NCBI GenBank assembly: GCA_016235595.1
Contig: JACRJX010000002.1
Span: 1-64,000 of the forward strand
From: Verrucomicrobiota bacterium
GTDB lineage: Bacteria; Verrucomicrobiota; Verrucomicrobiia; CAIQCK01
Direction: 5' to 3'
DNA: 64,000 nt
The position numbers and the translations under genes are program-made. The notes beneath the pieces are model-generated. The model worked only from the letters and a program-made list of their open reading frames with translations, ran no database searches and had not been told where the DNA came from. Below, one piece after another: positions 7,295 through 15,060 of this stretch. Numbering within the stretch: the first letter of the stretch is position 1; each line of letters opens with the position of its first letter.

Positions 7295-7614
7295 ACCCCA
7301 ACTTCCTAATCAAAGCATCGCCGGAAGGCGCGCTGCCGATTGCCAGCACGAGCGACCTGACCATCTTTGAGTTTTCCTTGCAGCGGTATCTGCAACGCTA
7401 CCTGTCATTGACCGCGCTGACACAAGCGGAGCGAGTGAACAATCTGCCGATCATCGAAGATGAGTTGGCGACGATGCTGGGCAAACTCCACGCGGCCAAT
7501 GTGCCCGACTACAAAGCCCGCGCCGAGATGGTCGCAAGGGAACTCCATCATAAGGTCAGAGTGTGCAGACTGGATCAGCCAACCGCCGATACGTCAGCAA
7601 CCGATCACATTTAA
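7291..7614 (+). CDS. Hypothetical phage protein (107 aa)
   Basis: The ATG overlaps the DUF5131 stop. It is a largely helical small protein with no domain I know. It lies immediately before the MuF gene, where Mu-like phages encode terminase and portal, but it is far too small for either and has no Walker motif. The stop is followed four bases later by the MuF ATG. Confidence 0.6.
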   Translation: MNPNFLIKASPEGALPIASTSDLTIFEFSLQRYLQRYLSLTALTQAERVNNLPIIEDELATMLGKLHAANVPDYKARAEMVARELHHKVRVCRLDQPTADTSATDHI

Positions 7615-7618
7615 TCTC

Positions 7619-10600
7619 ATGCCCGACCAATTCATATTCAAGCCGACGCCGCACAAGGATGCGATCAAGCTCCTGAAGGGCAAGCCGGCTGTGACGCGCA
7701 AGGTGTTCGACAAGCTGCTGCCGGAACTGCGCGCGCGCGCGTTCGTCATCACTGGGATCGAGCACGCGGGCGTGCTGCGGCACATCCGCGAGATGATCGC
7801 GGAGCTGCCGGCGGGCGGCGATTGGGATAAGATCAAGGATCAGATCGTGGCGGAGGCGTCGCCATTTTTCGTGGACCCAAACGCGGAGAAGGAAATTCAG
7901 GAGAAACAAGTCCAAGCGGCGGAGAATCGCGCAGAACTGCTGCTGCGGACGCATGGCTTCCAGGCATACCAGGCCGCGCAATATGAAGTGATGGACCGCC
8001 AGCGCGATGTGTTTCCTTATTGGCAGTATCTGACGATGGGCGATGAGAAGGTCCGCGCATCTCACGCGGCGTTGAATAACGTCGTGCTGCCGGCGAATCA
8101 TCCGTTTTGGAGCGATCACTTTCCGCCGTGGAATTTCAACTGCCGGTGCCAGGTCGTTCCGATCAGCGAGGATGATTACCAGGACATCAAGGACGCCGAC
8201 CAGGGCAAGCTTCCCGAGGAACGCAACGTGATCAGCGGCACGCAGCTCTCGAAGTTGGAGAACGAAGGCACGCTTTTCCGGGCGGTGGACGGAGCGCCGG
8301 CGCAGAACTTCGATGTGCGCAGTCCGCGCGACCAGGCGACAACGCAGGAGGACCGGCTCGCGGCATTCCAATGGGACCCCGGATCATTGCGGCTCGATGC
8401 CGCGCAACTGAAGGCGCGCTACACCAACGCCGATGGGAGCGTCCAGCCGGAGTGGACTGCATTCGAGGGATGGTCCCAGACACAGCCGATCAACAAAAAA
8501 GGGACGACGGTCTGGCAGTGGATCAGTGGCGGCGGCGAAGACCAGGCGGGCGAAGAACCTCCACAGACACCGCCGCCGACAGCGCCTACGCCGGTGCCCG
8601 CGTCACCGACTTCGGCACCGGAAACGAAACCAGAACCGGAGAAGCCGGAGAAGCCAGAGAAGACGAAGACATCCGACGGCTGGCCGAAACTGGACGCACT
8701 CAGCAAGGTCAAGGACCTGGGCGGTTCTACCGGCGCGGAATTGATGCAGGACACGGGCGGTAAACTTTACGTCATGAAGCGCGGCAACTCTGCGGCTCAC
8801 ATCCGCAGCGAATCCAAAGCGGATGAGATGTATCGCGTGCTCGGCGTGAACGTGCCGGATGTGAAACTCTATGCCACGCCGTCCGGGCCTGTGAAGTTGT
8901 CGGCGTTTGTCGAAGGAAAACCGCTCGGCGAATATCTGCGGACGGCCGGCGACGTGGAGAAGAATTTCATCCTGGCCAAGGTGCGCGAAAACTTTGTGGC
9001 GGATGCGCTGCTCGGCAACTATGACGTGGCGGGCCTGAGCCTGGACAATATCCTGGTGGGGCCGCGTGGCGAAGTCTGGCGAATCGACAACGGCGGCAGC
9101 TTGTCCTTCCGGGCGCAGGGCGCCCGCAAGGTGTTCGGCAACGAGGTGAGGGAATTAGAGACGATGCTCGACGGGAAAATCAATCCGTCGGCGTCAAAGG
9201 TCTTCAGCGGCATCACCGAAAAGGAAATTGCCGCGCAGTCGAAAGACATTTTGGAGCGACGCGAGGCGCTACTCGCTGCGACGCCGGCGGCGTTGCGCGA
9301 GACAATGGCCGCCAGGCTCGATGATCTGGAGCGCATTGCGTCGGGCAAATCAAAGGCGACGGCCGCGCCGGTCGTGGCGCAAAAGCCTGGTGAATTTGCG
9401 ACGCCGGAGTTTGCCGAGGCGGCGAAGAAATCGCGCATTGTGGGCAAGGCCGCGAAGGTGGACCGCAGCGACATCGAGGACGCACAGGCGCTGGTATGGA
9501 CGGAGCAGGATGCGAACGGGAAGACCGTCACGCGCGCCAAGCTGAAGCTGACCGAGTCCGGATCAATGAAAGTGATGGAGCGGTTGCGCGACAGCCTGCC
9601 GAAGACCGCGGCCGCCACGGCCGACGGTTACTGGCCATCGATCGAGAAAGCCGTCAAGACGGTGAACACGCACGCGGGCGACGGCTCTTACAACAAGGAT
9701 TCGCTGGCCGGCATGGTGAAGACCAAGTCAGAGCTGGAGGCGTTGAAACCGAAGACGCCGGCGGCGCAGGCGATGAAGGCGCATTACCTGGACATGATCA
9801 GCCAGGTTGAAGAAGCGCAGAAGTCCAAGACGGCGACGCCGCGGTTTGAAAAGTTTGAGCCACCGCCGGACACAAGCTCGCCCTCCACGGAGTTCAATGT
9901 CTCGCGGCGTTCTGTGGAATATGCCGCCAAGAAAACCGAGCGCGGATTTGCGCGCGCCGAGAAACAGAAGATCTACAAGAACGAAGCCTATGTCGTGGAC
10001 ATGGGCGATGCGAAGGTTGTGTTCGCGCCCTACCGCGATGCCAGCGGCGGCGATTTCTCGGCGCCGTATGCGGTGCGCGGCACAATGGAGATTGTCGCGA
10101 ACGGCGACGTGTCCACGGAGCGGTTGCAGACGATCCGCGACAAGATCGCGGCCGTTGGCCTGGACACGACGGACACCACGCCGGAATATCGCGAGCTGGT
10201 TTATCTGCGGAAGGGGCTTGCGATCCGGAGCGACAAGGTGGACCGCGCCGAAGTGGACGCCGTGGTCAACGATGCCAGCCTGGACGACAAGGCCAAGGTT
10301 GCGCGGCTGAAAGAAATGGCGAAAGACAAACTAAAGGTGAAGCTGCCGGACAAGTCCGGCGAAGGATACAATCCCACTGGCCACGCGAACGCGTTCGGCG
10401 AAGGATGGGGCGTGACGGAGCGGTGGGATCTTCCGCGCGAAAAGGTCGAGAATGAGATGACCGGCTACACGCTGCATCACAACATCGCCGGGAACCGGCT
10501 GGCGTTCTTCGAGTCGGTCTTGTCCGGTGGCGGTGATCTGACGGCGACGACGGAGCGGCTGCGCAAGGGCGTGCCGATCACGGCGGGCATGTCGGTGTCA

Positions 10601-10999
10601 GCGGATCTCGATAGCGGCGGCGCGAATTACATCTATACGCGGATCAAGAAATCCGATCGGGCATATCGCACGCCTGGCGTGACATTCAAGGTCGGCAACC
10701 TCGCGCGCCAGGACGCGTTCAGTTTCCGCGGCGACTGGTTCTCCGGCATCCACAGCCTGGAGAAGCCGGAGATCTACAAGTCGCGCGGCAAGACGATCAG
10801 CGATTTCAAGCGGATCGCTGAAGGCGGCTCGAATGAAACGATTTTCAAATGGGGCATCAACATGCTCAGCGAGGTGGACGCGATCGTCGCGGAAAGCCCG
10901 GCGGAGCGCAAGGCGATCCTGGAAATATTCCGCCGCCATAAATACGCGACGCTTCCCGATGGAAGAAATATCGAGGACGTGGTCAAATCAAGGGGCTGA
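7619..10999 (+). CDS. MuF head-morphogenesis protein fused to kinase-like and C-terminal toxin-like modules
   Basis: This 1126-aa protein starts at ATG 7619. Residues about 60-190 are the MuF/SPP1-gp7 domain, ending in the hallmark PPWNFNCRCQVVPISEDD with HPFWSDH before it. After a Pro/Glu/Lys linker (about 310-350) comes a kinase-like domain (about 358-565): loop LGGSTGAEL, Lys in VMKRG (about 384), catalytic LLGNYDVAGLSLDNIL (about 464) and metal-binding RIDNGGSL (about 488). These residues are intact, in the style of HipA/actin-fragmin-type kinases. Residues 600-760 are helical. The last 300 residues, including GMSVSADLDSGGANYIYTRI (about 990), form a further module I cannot name. Mu F itself is about 425 aa; this size and layout fit MuF polymorphic toxins injected with phage DNA. 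The toxin role is inference. Confidence 0.8.
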   Translation: MPDQFIFKPTPHKDAIKLLKGKPAVTRKVFDKLLPELRARAFVITGIEHAGVLRHIREMIAELPAGGDWDKIKDQIVAEASPFFVDPNAEKEIQEKQVQAAENRAELLLRTHGFQAYQAAQYEVMDRQRDVFPYWQYLTMGDEKVRASHAALNNVVLPANHPFWSDHFPPWNFNCRCQVVPISEDDYQDIKDADQGKLPEERNVISGTQLSKLENEGTLFRAVDGAPAQNFDVRSPRDQATTQEDRLAAFQWDPGSLRLDAAQLKARYTNADGSVQPEWTAFEGWSQTQPINKKGTTVWQWISGGGEDQAGEEPPQTPPPTAPTPVPASPTSAPETKPEPEKPEKPEKTKTSDGWPKLDALSKVKDLGGSTGAELMQDTGGKLYVMKRGNSAAHIRSESKADEMYRVLGVNVPDVKLYATPSGPVKLSAFVEGKPLGEYLRTAGDVEKNFILAKVRENFVADALLGNYDVAGLSLDNILVGPRGEVWRIDNGGSLSFRAQGARKVFGNEVRELETMLDGKINPSASKVFSGITEKEIAAQSKDILERREALLAATPAALRETMAARLDDLERIASGKSKATAAPVVAQKPGEFATPEFAEAAKKSRIVGKAAKVDRSDIEDAQALVWTEQDANGKTVTRAKLKLTESGSMKVMERLRDSLPKTAAATADGYWPSIEKAVKTVNTHAGDGSYNKDSLAGMVKTKSELEALKPKTPAAQAMKAHYLDMISQVEEAQKSKTATPRFEKFEPPPDTSSPSTEFNVSRRSVEYAAKKTERGFARAEKQKIYKNEAYVVDMGDAKVVFAPYRDASGGDFSAPYAVRGTMEIVANGDVSTERLQTIRDKIAAVGLDTTDTTPEYRELVYLRKGLAIRSDKVDRAEVDAVVNDASLDDKAKVARLKEMAKDKLKVKLPDKSGEGYNPTGHANAFGEGWGVTERWDLPREKVENEMTGYTLHHNIAGNRLAFFESVLSGGGDLTATTERLRKGVPITAGMSVSADLDSGGANYIYTRIKKSDRAYRTPGVTFKVGNLARQDAFSFRGDWFSGIHSLEKPEIYKSRGKTISDFKRIAEGGSNETIFKWGINMLSEVDAIVAESPAERKAILEIFRRHKYATLPDGRNIEDVVKSRG

Positions 11000-11403
11000 T
11001 GAACACGATGGATCAACCAACACTGATGCGGCTGCTGGAGCTGGTGGCGCGCGGCGCGGTGATGAGCCCGGGCGGCACGCGCGTGCTGCTCGATCGCGCG
11101 GAGCTGTTCCCCACGGGACTGTTCTATCGCGAGGCTGCGAACAGCAACGGATACGCCGGACACTTGCTGGAGTTTGACCAGGCGAAGGCATTGCCAGGCG
11201 GAGGCGTTGAATTTCGTGATGCGGCCGGAAATCGGGTTGCCTACGTGACGTGGATCGATGACGCCGATCTGGACGACCCGTCCATCTACCAGGCGACGCT
11301 ATCCGCATGGCGCGAGGCGATGCAGGACCCGGATCGGCGCGCCGAGGAGGATGCCGCGGCTGCGTCGGAGAAACTCGATCTGGGCATTGGAGGGCAACGC
11401 TGA
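10999..11403 (+). CDS. Hypothetical protein (134 aa), candidate immunity protein for the MuF toxin
   Basis: The ATG overlaps the last base of the MuF stop. It is acidic overall, mixed alpha/beta in appearance, and has no domain I recognise. In MuF polymorphic-toxin loci the gene directly downstream is often the cognate immunity gene, and this is the first candidate. The alternative is a small head protein. The two possibilities cannot be separated from sequence alone. Confidence 0.6.
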   Translation: MNTMDQPTLMRLLELVARGAVMSPGGTRVLLDRAELFPTGLFYREAANSNGYAGHLLEFDQAKALPGGGVEFRDAAGNRVAYVTWIDDADLDDPSIYQATLSAWREAMQDPDRRAEEDAAAASEKLDLGIGGQR

Positions 11404-11723
11404 TGTGGATCTGCTCTACCATCGGTTTCTTCAGCATCGTCAAGAAGACGGGCGGCTTCCACGTTCGCGCGCGGCGTCGCTTTGACCTGGAAACTTTATT
11501 GAAGGAATCAGCGGTCAAGGCCGAGATCATCGAAACGCCAGTGAACGACTACCGCTACCGAATCATAGTGCCGGAGAAGACATTGAAACAGCTTTGGGAC
11601 ATTCTGGGCAAGACGATCACTTACGACAATTTCAAATCCAAGATTGCCAGCATTCCAACCCAGCGGCCAAAGCTCTTTGCTTATCACGAAATCTGGAGAG
11701 CGATGCGGGATATCCAAGCATGA
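11403..11723 (+). CDS. Conserved-looking small protein (106 aa), possible second immunity or accessory gene
   Basis: The ATG at 11403 overlaps the previous TGA. The N-terminal pattern MWICSTIGFFSIVKK followed by an Arg-rich strand FHVRARRRFDLE resembles small stand-alone proteins common on plasmids and phages that I cannot name. The body alternates strands and helices (YRYRIIVPEKTLKQLWDIL). It lies inside the block between MuF and the gpG-like gene, where Mu has no gene. Such inserted genes are usually morons or toxin partners. Confidence 0.6.
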   Translation: MWICSTIGFFSIVKKTGGFHVRARRRFDLETLLKESAVKAEIIETPVNDYRYRIIVPEKTLKQLWDILGKTITYDNFKSKIASIPTQRPKLFAYHEIWRAMRDIQA

Positions 11724-11917
11724 GCATCACACCGGACCTGCCTGACATGAAAAGTAAAAAGACGGAGATCATTACTCTCAACATGGTGATTCGTCCCAAC
11801 GACCAGTCCATTACCGCGAGGGAGTTTGAGTTGAAATTGCGCAGGATACTGAAGGATTGCGGGATAGAAGCCAGGGGGATCAGCGTGCATAAAAGCACTG
11901 TGCGAAAGCCGTCATGA
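11720..11917 (+). CDS. Small hypothetical protein (65 aa)
   Basis: The ATG overlaps the preceding stop, and the stop overlaps the next ATG. It is mostly helical with a basic C-terminus (ISVHKSTVRKPS). No domain is recognised. It is the third small gene inserted between MuF and gpG-like. Its reality rests on coupling alone. Confidence 0.55.
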   Translation: MSITPDLPDMKSKKTEIITLNMVIRPNDQSITAREFELKLRRILKDCGIEARGISVHKSTVRKPS

Positions 11918-12411
11918 GCATCGCGATTCGCACGTCGATCAAGGACAACATCGGGCCAGACCTGAAGAAGAAGTTGGCGGCGGCGAAGAATCTTCGACCG
12001 GTATTGGAGGCGGCGGGGATGCAACTGGTCTCAATCACGAAGAGATCGTTCAATGATGCGAGCCTTCGCGTGCAGACATGGCCGGTGAAGCGTGATGGAA
12101 CAGCCGCCACGCTCAAGCGCAAGGGCGCGCTTTGGCAGAGCATCCGGATCGTCACGCAGAGCAATACCTCCGTGACGATCGGCAGCGATCGGCGCTACGC
12201 GGCCATTCATCAAATGGGCGGCGTCATCAAACCGGTCACAGCGAAGGCGCTGAAGTTCTTCGCTGGGGGAAAATGGTGGACGTGCAAGCAGGTGACGATC
12301 CCGGCGCGTCCGTTCTTCCCATTCATCGGGACGCAGATGGCTCCATTCGCGCGCGAGAAAGTGCGCAAGACGATGGAGCTGAAGTTGACCGCGATGATGG
12401 GCAGCAAGTAG
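11914..12411 (+). CDS. Phage virion morphogenesis protein, Mu gpG-like
   Basis: This 165-aa protein has the family pattern of a basic helical N-terminus, then LKRKGALWQSIRI, a strand region VTIGSDRRYAAIHQMGG, and a C-terminal IPARPFFPFIGTQ. The 'YAAIHQxGG...IPARPF' pair is the signature of phage virion morphogenesis/tail-completion proteins (Mu gpG, P2 gpS). It is thought to act in tail or head completion. The position, after MuF and before the protease, matches Mu. Confidence 0.85.
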   Translation: MSIAIRTSIKDNIGPDLKKKLAAAKNLRPVLEAAGMQLVSITKRSFNDASLRVQTWPVKRDGTAATLKRKGALWQSIRIVTQSNTSVTIGSDRRYAAIHQMGGVIKPVTAKALKFFAGGKWWTCKQVTIPARPFFPFIGTQMAPFAREKVRKTMELKLTAMMGSK

Positions 12412-12415
12412 TTAC

Positions 12416-12663
12416 AGATCAGAGGTTGATATGAATTGGATAAAGGTGGCCAATGGACTTCCGGAGTTTGAACAGCGGGTGCTCGTCTTGATAGACAACG
12501 ACAAGCGGGTTAAGAATCTGATCATGATCGGTCAGCGGGAAATGTGGAAGACTGAAGGTCAGAATTGGGTTATCGAGGACGACGAGAATTGGCCGGGGGA
12601 TTGCGTTACACATTGGACTCCACTTCCCGAGGTTCCAGAGGACTGACCTCTGACCTCTGATCT
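12416..12663. repeat. 11-bp inverted repeats bracketing the DUF551 gene
   Basis: AGATCAGAGGT at 12416-12426 is repeated as its exact reverse complement ACCTCTGATCT at 12653-12663. The gene between them is the only one in this stretch not coupled to its neighbours. The right copy is part of a heptad array. The arrangement looks like a small cassette bounded by inverted repeats. Confidence 0.7.
12431..12646 (+). CDS. DUF551-domain protein (71 aa)
   Basis: WIKVANGLPEFEQRVLVLIDN at the N-terminus and CVTHWTPLPEVPE at the C-terminus are the two conserved ends of DUF551, a small domain of unknown function common in phages and integrated elements. It is not coupled to the gpG-like gene before it and is bracketed by 11-bp inverted repeats, suggesting separate acquisition (a moron). 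An AGAGG ribosome site lies in the left repeat. Domain recognition is firm; the role is unknown. Confidence 0.8.
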   Translation: MNWIKVANGLPEFEQRVLVLIDNDKRVKNLIMIGQREMWKTEGQNWVIEDDENWPGDCVTHWTPLPEVPED

Positions 12664-12672
12664 CTGACTGCA
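12638..12672 (+). repeat. Heptad array, TGACCTC family
   Basis: Five units are in register: AGAGGAC, TGACCTC, TGACCTC, TGATCTC, TGACTGC. They overlap the last codons of the DUF551 gene and the bases beyond it. The reverse-complement motif lies upstream of the same gene. Confidence 0.85.
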
Positions 12673-12746
12673 TCCTTCCCACCCTTTGACACCTTTGCCA
12701 GCGGCGCGCGACGATTTTTTCACTTTCGGGCATTCTCGCGCCCGTC

Positions 12747-13805
12747 ATGAATAACATTCGACGACTGATCCCACTCGGCAAGCTGCTGAGCTTCGACGCG
12801 TCGAAAGGTCTGCCCGAAAAGGTCCTGCTGTTCAAGTGGGGCCGCAACGAAACAGTCAATGGCCCGGTCGTCGTCAACGAGTTCACAGCCAGCACGCTCC
12901 CCCGAATGCAGAAAGCCGCCGGCTTCGACACGGTCGCGCTCGACTTCGAGCACAACACGGTGCCGGGGTCCCGCGAGTATCAGCGCAGCCAGGAGCCGCG
13001 GCCCGTCGCCGCGCACGGCACACCGTTTGTGCGCGTGGGCGAGGGCATCGGCGTGGAGTTGCTGGAATGGACGCCGACCGGGAAAGAGAACGCGGCCAAC
13101 TACGTGGACCTCTCCGCCGCCGCGTCACTGAACGAGAAACGTGAAGTGATGTTTCTCCACAGCGGGGCGTTGTGCAGACAAGGCGCAGCCGGAGACATCC
13201 ACCTGTTCACAGCCGGGATCAGCGACGAAGGCCAACTCATCAAGAACATCGAAGGAATCGAACCCATGCACAAGATCATCATCGCACTCTTCACCGCCGC
13301 GGGACTCACGCCTCCGAAAGAGGACGCCACCCAAGAGCAACTGGACGCATCGGCCAAGGAATTGCTGGGCAAGATTTCCGGCAATGCCCTGGCGACGTTC
13401 ACGGCGCAGCTCGAAGCGTTGAAGACGCAGCTTGACGGCATCACAAAGAACGCGGGCAAGGATGCCGGCGCAACGATCCAGACGTTCACGGCGCGCATGG
13501 ATGCGCTGGAGAAGGCGAATATCGAGCGCGACATCCAGTCGCTGCTGATGCAGGCGAGCTACGAGGGCAAGGTCGTGCCGAAGAGCGTCCTGCCCGATGA
13601 CAAGGGCCAGGGCGGACTCACGCTGCCGGCGCTGAAGACATTCATCGCGGAACTCGCCGTCACGGTGCCGCTCGAACAGCGCACCCGGATCGGCGTCAAG
13701 ACCTTTACGCCGTCCGCGAACACCGAGTCCCCGGTCGGCAAACAGATCCGCGGGCAACTCGGCATCACTGACGCGGACGTGCAGAAATACGGCAAGAAGG
13801 CCTAA
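12747..13805 (+). CDS. Phage head maturation protease, Mu gpI-like, with scaffold domain
   Basis: This 352-aa protein's N-terminal half (residues 1-165) has the Mu I protease pattern, including FDTVALDFEHNTVPGS (about 61-76) with the conserved DFEH, then EWTPTGKENA and YVDLSAAA. The C-terminal half is a long Ala/Lys/Gln-rich helical region typical of capsid scaffolds. In Mu, gene I encodes protease plus scaffold, and an internal start gives the scaffold Z alone; the same arrangement is visible here (see 13266). It acts in prohead assembly and cleaves scaffold and head subunits. A 101-base gap precedes it. Confidence 0.85.
   Translation: MNNIRRLIPLGKLLSFDASKGLPEKVLLFKWGRNETVNGPVVVNEFTASTLPRMQKAAGFDTVALDFEHNTVPGSREYQRSQEPRPVAAHGTPFVRVGEGIGVELLEWTPTGKENAANYVDLSAAASLNEKREVMFLHSGALCRQGAAGDIHLFTAGISDEGQLIKNIEGIEPMHKIIIALFTAAGLTPPKEDATQEQLDASAKELLGKISGNALATFTAQLEALKTQLDGITKNAGKDAGATIQTFTARMDALEKANIERDIQSLLMQASYEGKVVPKSVLPDDKGQGGLTLPALKTFIAELAVTVPLEQRTRIGVKTFTPSANTESPVGKQIRGQLGITDADVQKYGKKA
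13266..13805 (+). CDS. Internal in-frame start for a scaffold-only product, Mu gpZ-like
   Basis: An ATG at 13266 lies nine bases after AAGGA (13252-13256), in frame with the protease gene. It would give a 179-aa product starting MHKIIIALFTAAG and holding only the helical scaffold part. Mu makes its scaffold Z from an internal start of gene I in the same way. Translation from this site is inference. Confidence 0.55.
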   Translation: MHKIIIALFTAAGLTPPKEDATQEQLDASAKELLGKISGNALATFTAQLEALKTQLDGITKNAGKDAGATIQTFTARMDALEKANIERDIQSLLMQASYEGKVVPKSVLPDDKGQGGLTLPALKTFIAELAVTVPLEQRTRIGVKTFTPSANTESPVGKQIRGQLGITDADVQKYGKKA

Positions 13806-13850
13806 CCGCGGATCATCGAACCAGAGACAAACCCCAAAGAGGAAACGAAC

Positions 13851-14270
13851 ATGGCAGCAACAGTAGATTTTGACAGCCCGAAACGAACAGGCGATTCCGT
13901 CAACCGCGATGTGGCGGCATCCACGGAGATTTTTGCCGGCACGATCGCAGCCATCAATGCGGCGGGAAACGCGGTTCCAGCCGCGGACACCGCCGGCTTG
14001 AAAGTGGACGGTTTCGCGAGTGCGCATGTGGACAATTCCGATGGCGACGCCGGCGACCTGAACATCGATGTCGAGCGCGGCATCCGCCGCGTCAACAACA
14101 GTTCCACCAATGCCGTCACGGTGGCTGAGATCAACAAGGTCGTTTACGTCGAAGACGACCAGACCGTCAACAAGGACGGCGGCACCAATCACATCGCCGC
14201 GGGCATCTGCGTGGATCTCGACGACGACGGCGTCTGGGTGGACACCCGGCTCGCGCCGACCGCGATCTAA
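13851..14270 (+). CDS. Capsid cement/decoration-like protein (DUF2190-like, 139 aa)
   Basis: The sequence has the gly/ala-rich strand pattern TEIFAGTIAAINAAGNAVPAADTAGLKVDG (residues about 25-55), typical of small phage head decoration or cement proteins between the protease/scaffold and the major head gene. The start ATG has a GAGGAAACGAAC leader. Length fits the family. The assignment is by composition, motif and position. Confidence 0.65.
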   Translation: MAATVDFDSPKRTGDSVNRDVAASTEIFAGTIAAINAAGNAVPAADTAGLKVDGFASAHVDNSDGDAGDLNIDVERGIRRVNNSSTNAVTVAEINKVVYVEDDQTVNKDGGTNHIAAGICVDLDDDGVWVDTRLAPTAI

Positions 14271-14275
14271 CGAGA

Positions 14276-14310
14276 AACGACCAAAGACCAAGGACCGAAG
14301 ACGGAGACAG
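14276..14310 (+). repeat. Heptad array, AAAGACC family
   Basis: Five units are in register: AACGACC, AAAGACC, AAGGACC, GAAGACG, GAGACAG. The array fills the gap between the cement-like gene and the next gene. Confidence 0.8.
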
Positions 14311-14332
14311 AAACAGAATAAAGGAAATCAAC

Positions 14333-15031
14333 GTGAAAGACTTACTCAAAGGATTCGTGGCAGGCATTGGGACAACCCTTGCGCTCGTCATCAGCATTGC
14401 GGCCAGCCCCACCGACAGCACGGTGCGCACTTACCTGCGCGGCCTGGTGGATTCCACTGCCAGCCCGCCGCCGTTGGTGCAGGCGACCAACGCGAACTTC
14501 ACCACGTTGACGGCTGCCAACAGCGTGATCAACACGACCAACGCGATCATCGCCAACGCGACGATCGGAACGCTCACGAACACAAGCAACGCGGTTGTCG
14601 GCGGAACGCTCGGCGTCACCGGGACCGCAACGGCCAGCACGTTCAGCGGCGCGACGGGTACGTTTACCATATTGGGCGGGACAGCGATCAGCGGCGTGAC
14701 CTCCGTGACGGCCCCCACTGTCTCAGGCGCGACGGGTACGTTCACCACATTGGGTGGGACAGCGATCATCGGCGTGACCTCCGTGACGGCTCCGACGGTC
14801 AGCGGCGCGACGGGCACGTTCACCACATTGGGTGGAACAGCGATCAGCGGCGTCACCTCTATGACGGCCCCAACCGTCTCAGGCGCGACGGGCACATTCG
14901 CCTTATTGTCCGGTGTCACCACGCTGACTCCGACAAGCAGCGCCCGGACCACCAACACGTTCAGCATCACTGGCACCAATCTGGTCGTTGTGATTGATGC
15001 CCTCGGGAAGATCGTCTCAATCACGTACTAG
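14333..15031 (+). CDS. Repeat-containing Thr/Gly-rich virion-type protein (232 aa)
   Basis: The GTG at 14333 is preceded by an AAGGAAATC leader. The N-terminal 25 residues (LLKGFVAGIGTTLALVISIAA) are hydrophobic and could be a signal or anchor. The rest is Thr/Ala/Gly-rich beta-repeat. Three consecutive 26-residue repeats, each SGATGTFT followed by GGTAI and GVTSVTAPTV, occupy residues about 105-182. Similar collagen-like or fibre-shaft repeats occur in phage fibres and in cell-surface proteins. The place between cement and major head is unusual for a fibre. Confidence 0.65.
   Translation: MKDLLKGFVAGIGTTLALVISIAASPTDSTVRTYLRGLVDSTASPPPLVQATNANFTTLTAANSVINTTNAIIANATIGTLTNTSNAVVGGTLGVTGTATASTFSGATGTFTILGGTAISGVTSVTAPTVSGATGTFTTLGGTAIIGVTSVTAPTVSGATGTFTTLGGTAISGVTSMTAPTVSGATGTFALLSGVTTLTPTSSARTTNTFSITGTNLVVVIDALGKIVSITY
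14645..14878 (+). repeat. Three 78-bp tandem repeats (14645, 14723, 14801) plus a partial fourth
   Basis: Units of exactly 78 bases at 14645-14722, 14723-14800 and 14801-14878 encode near-identical 26-residue blocks. A partial fourth block begins at 14879. The bases differ only at scattered synonymous and a few amino-acid positions, pointing to recent duplication. The minus strand carries a long open frame here as an effect of the repeat, not a gene. Confidence 0.85.
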
Positions 15032-15060
15032 CACTCCAGCACTCCAACAAGGAAACCATC

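Noticed and set aside
12686..12714. TTGACA-type promoter before the protease gene
   Set aside because: The -35 is good, but no -10 with correct spacing could be found.
14068..14997. Long His/Arg-rich alternative frame across the 78-bp repeats
   Set aside because: It is open only because the repeat lacks stops in that frame; its composition is unlike a protein, and the cement-like gene and the GTG-started repeat gene explain the region better.
14431..15024. Minus-strand frame over the repeat gene
   Set aside because: It mirrors the tandem repeat, has no leader, and faces the wrong way for the phage operon.
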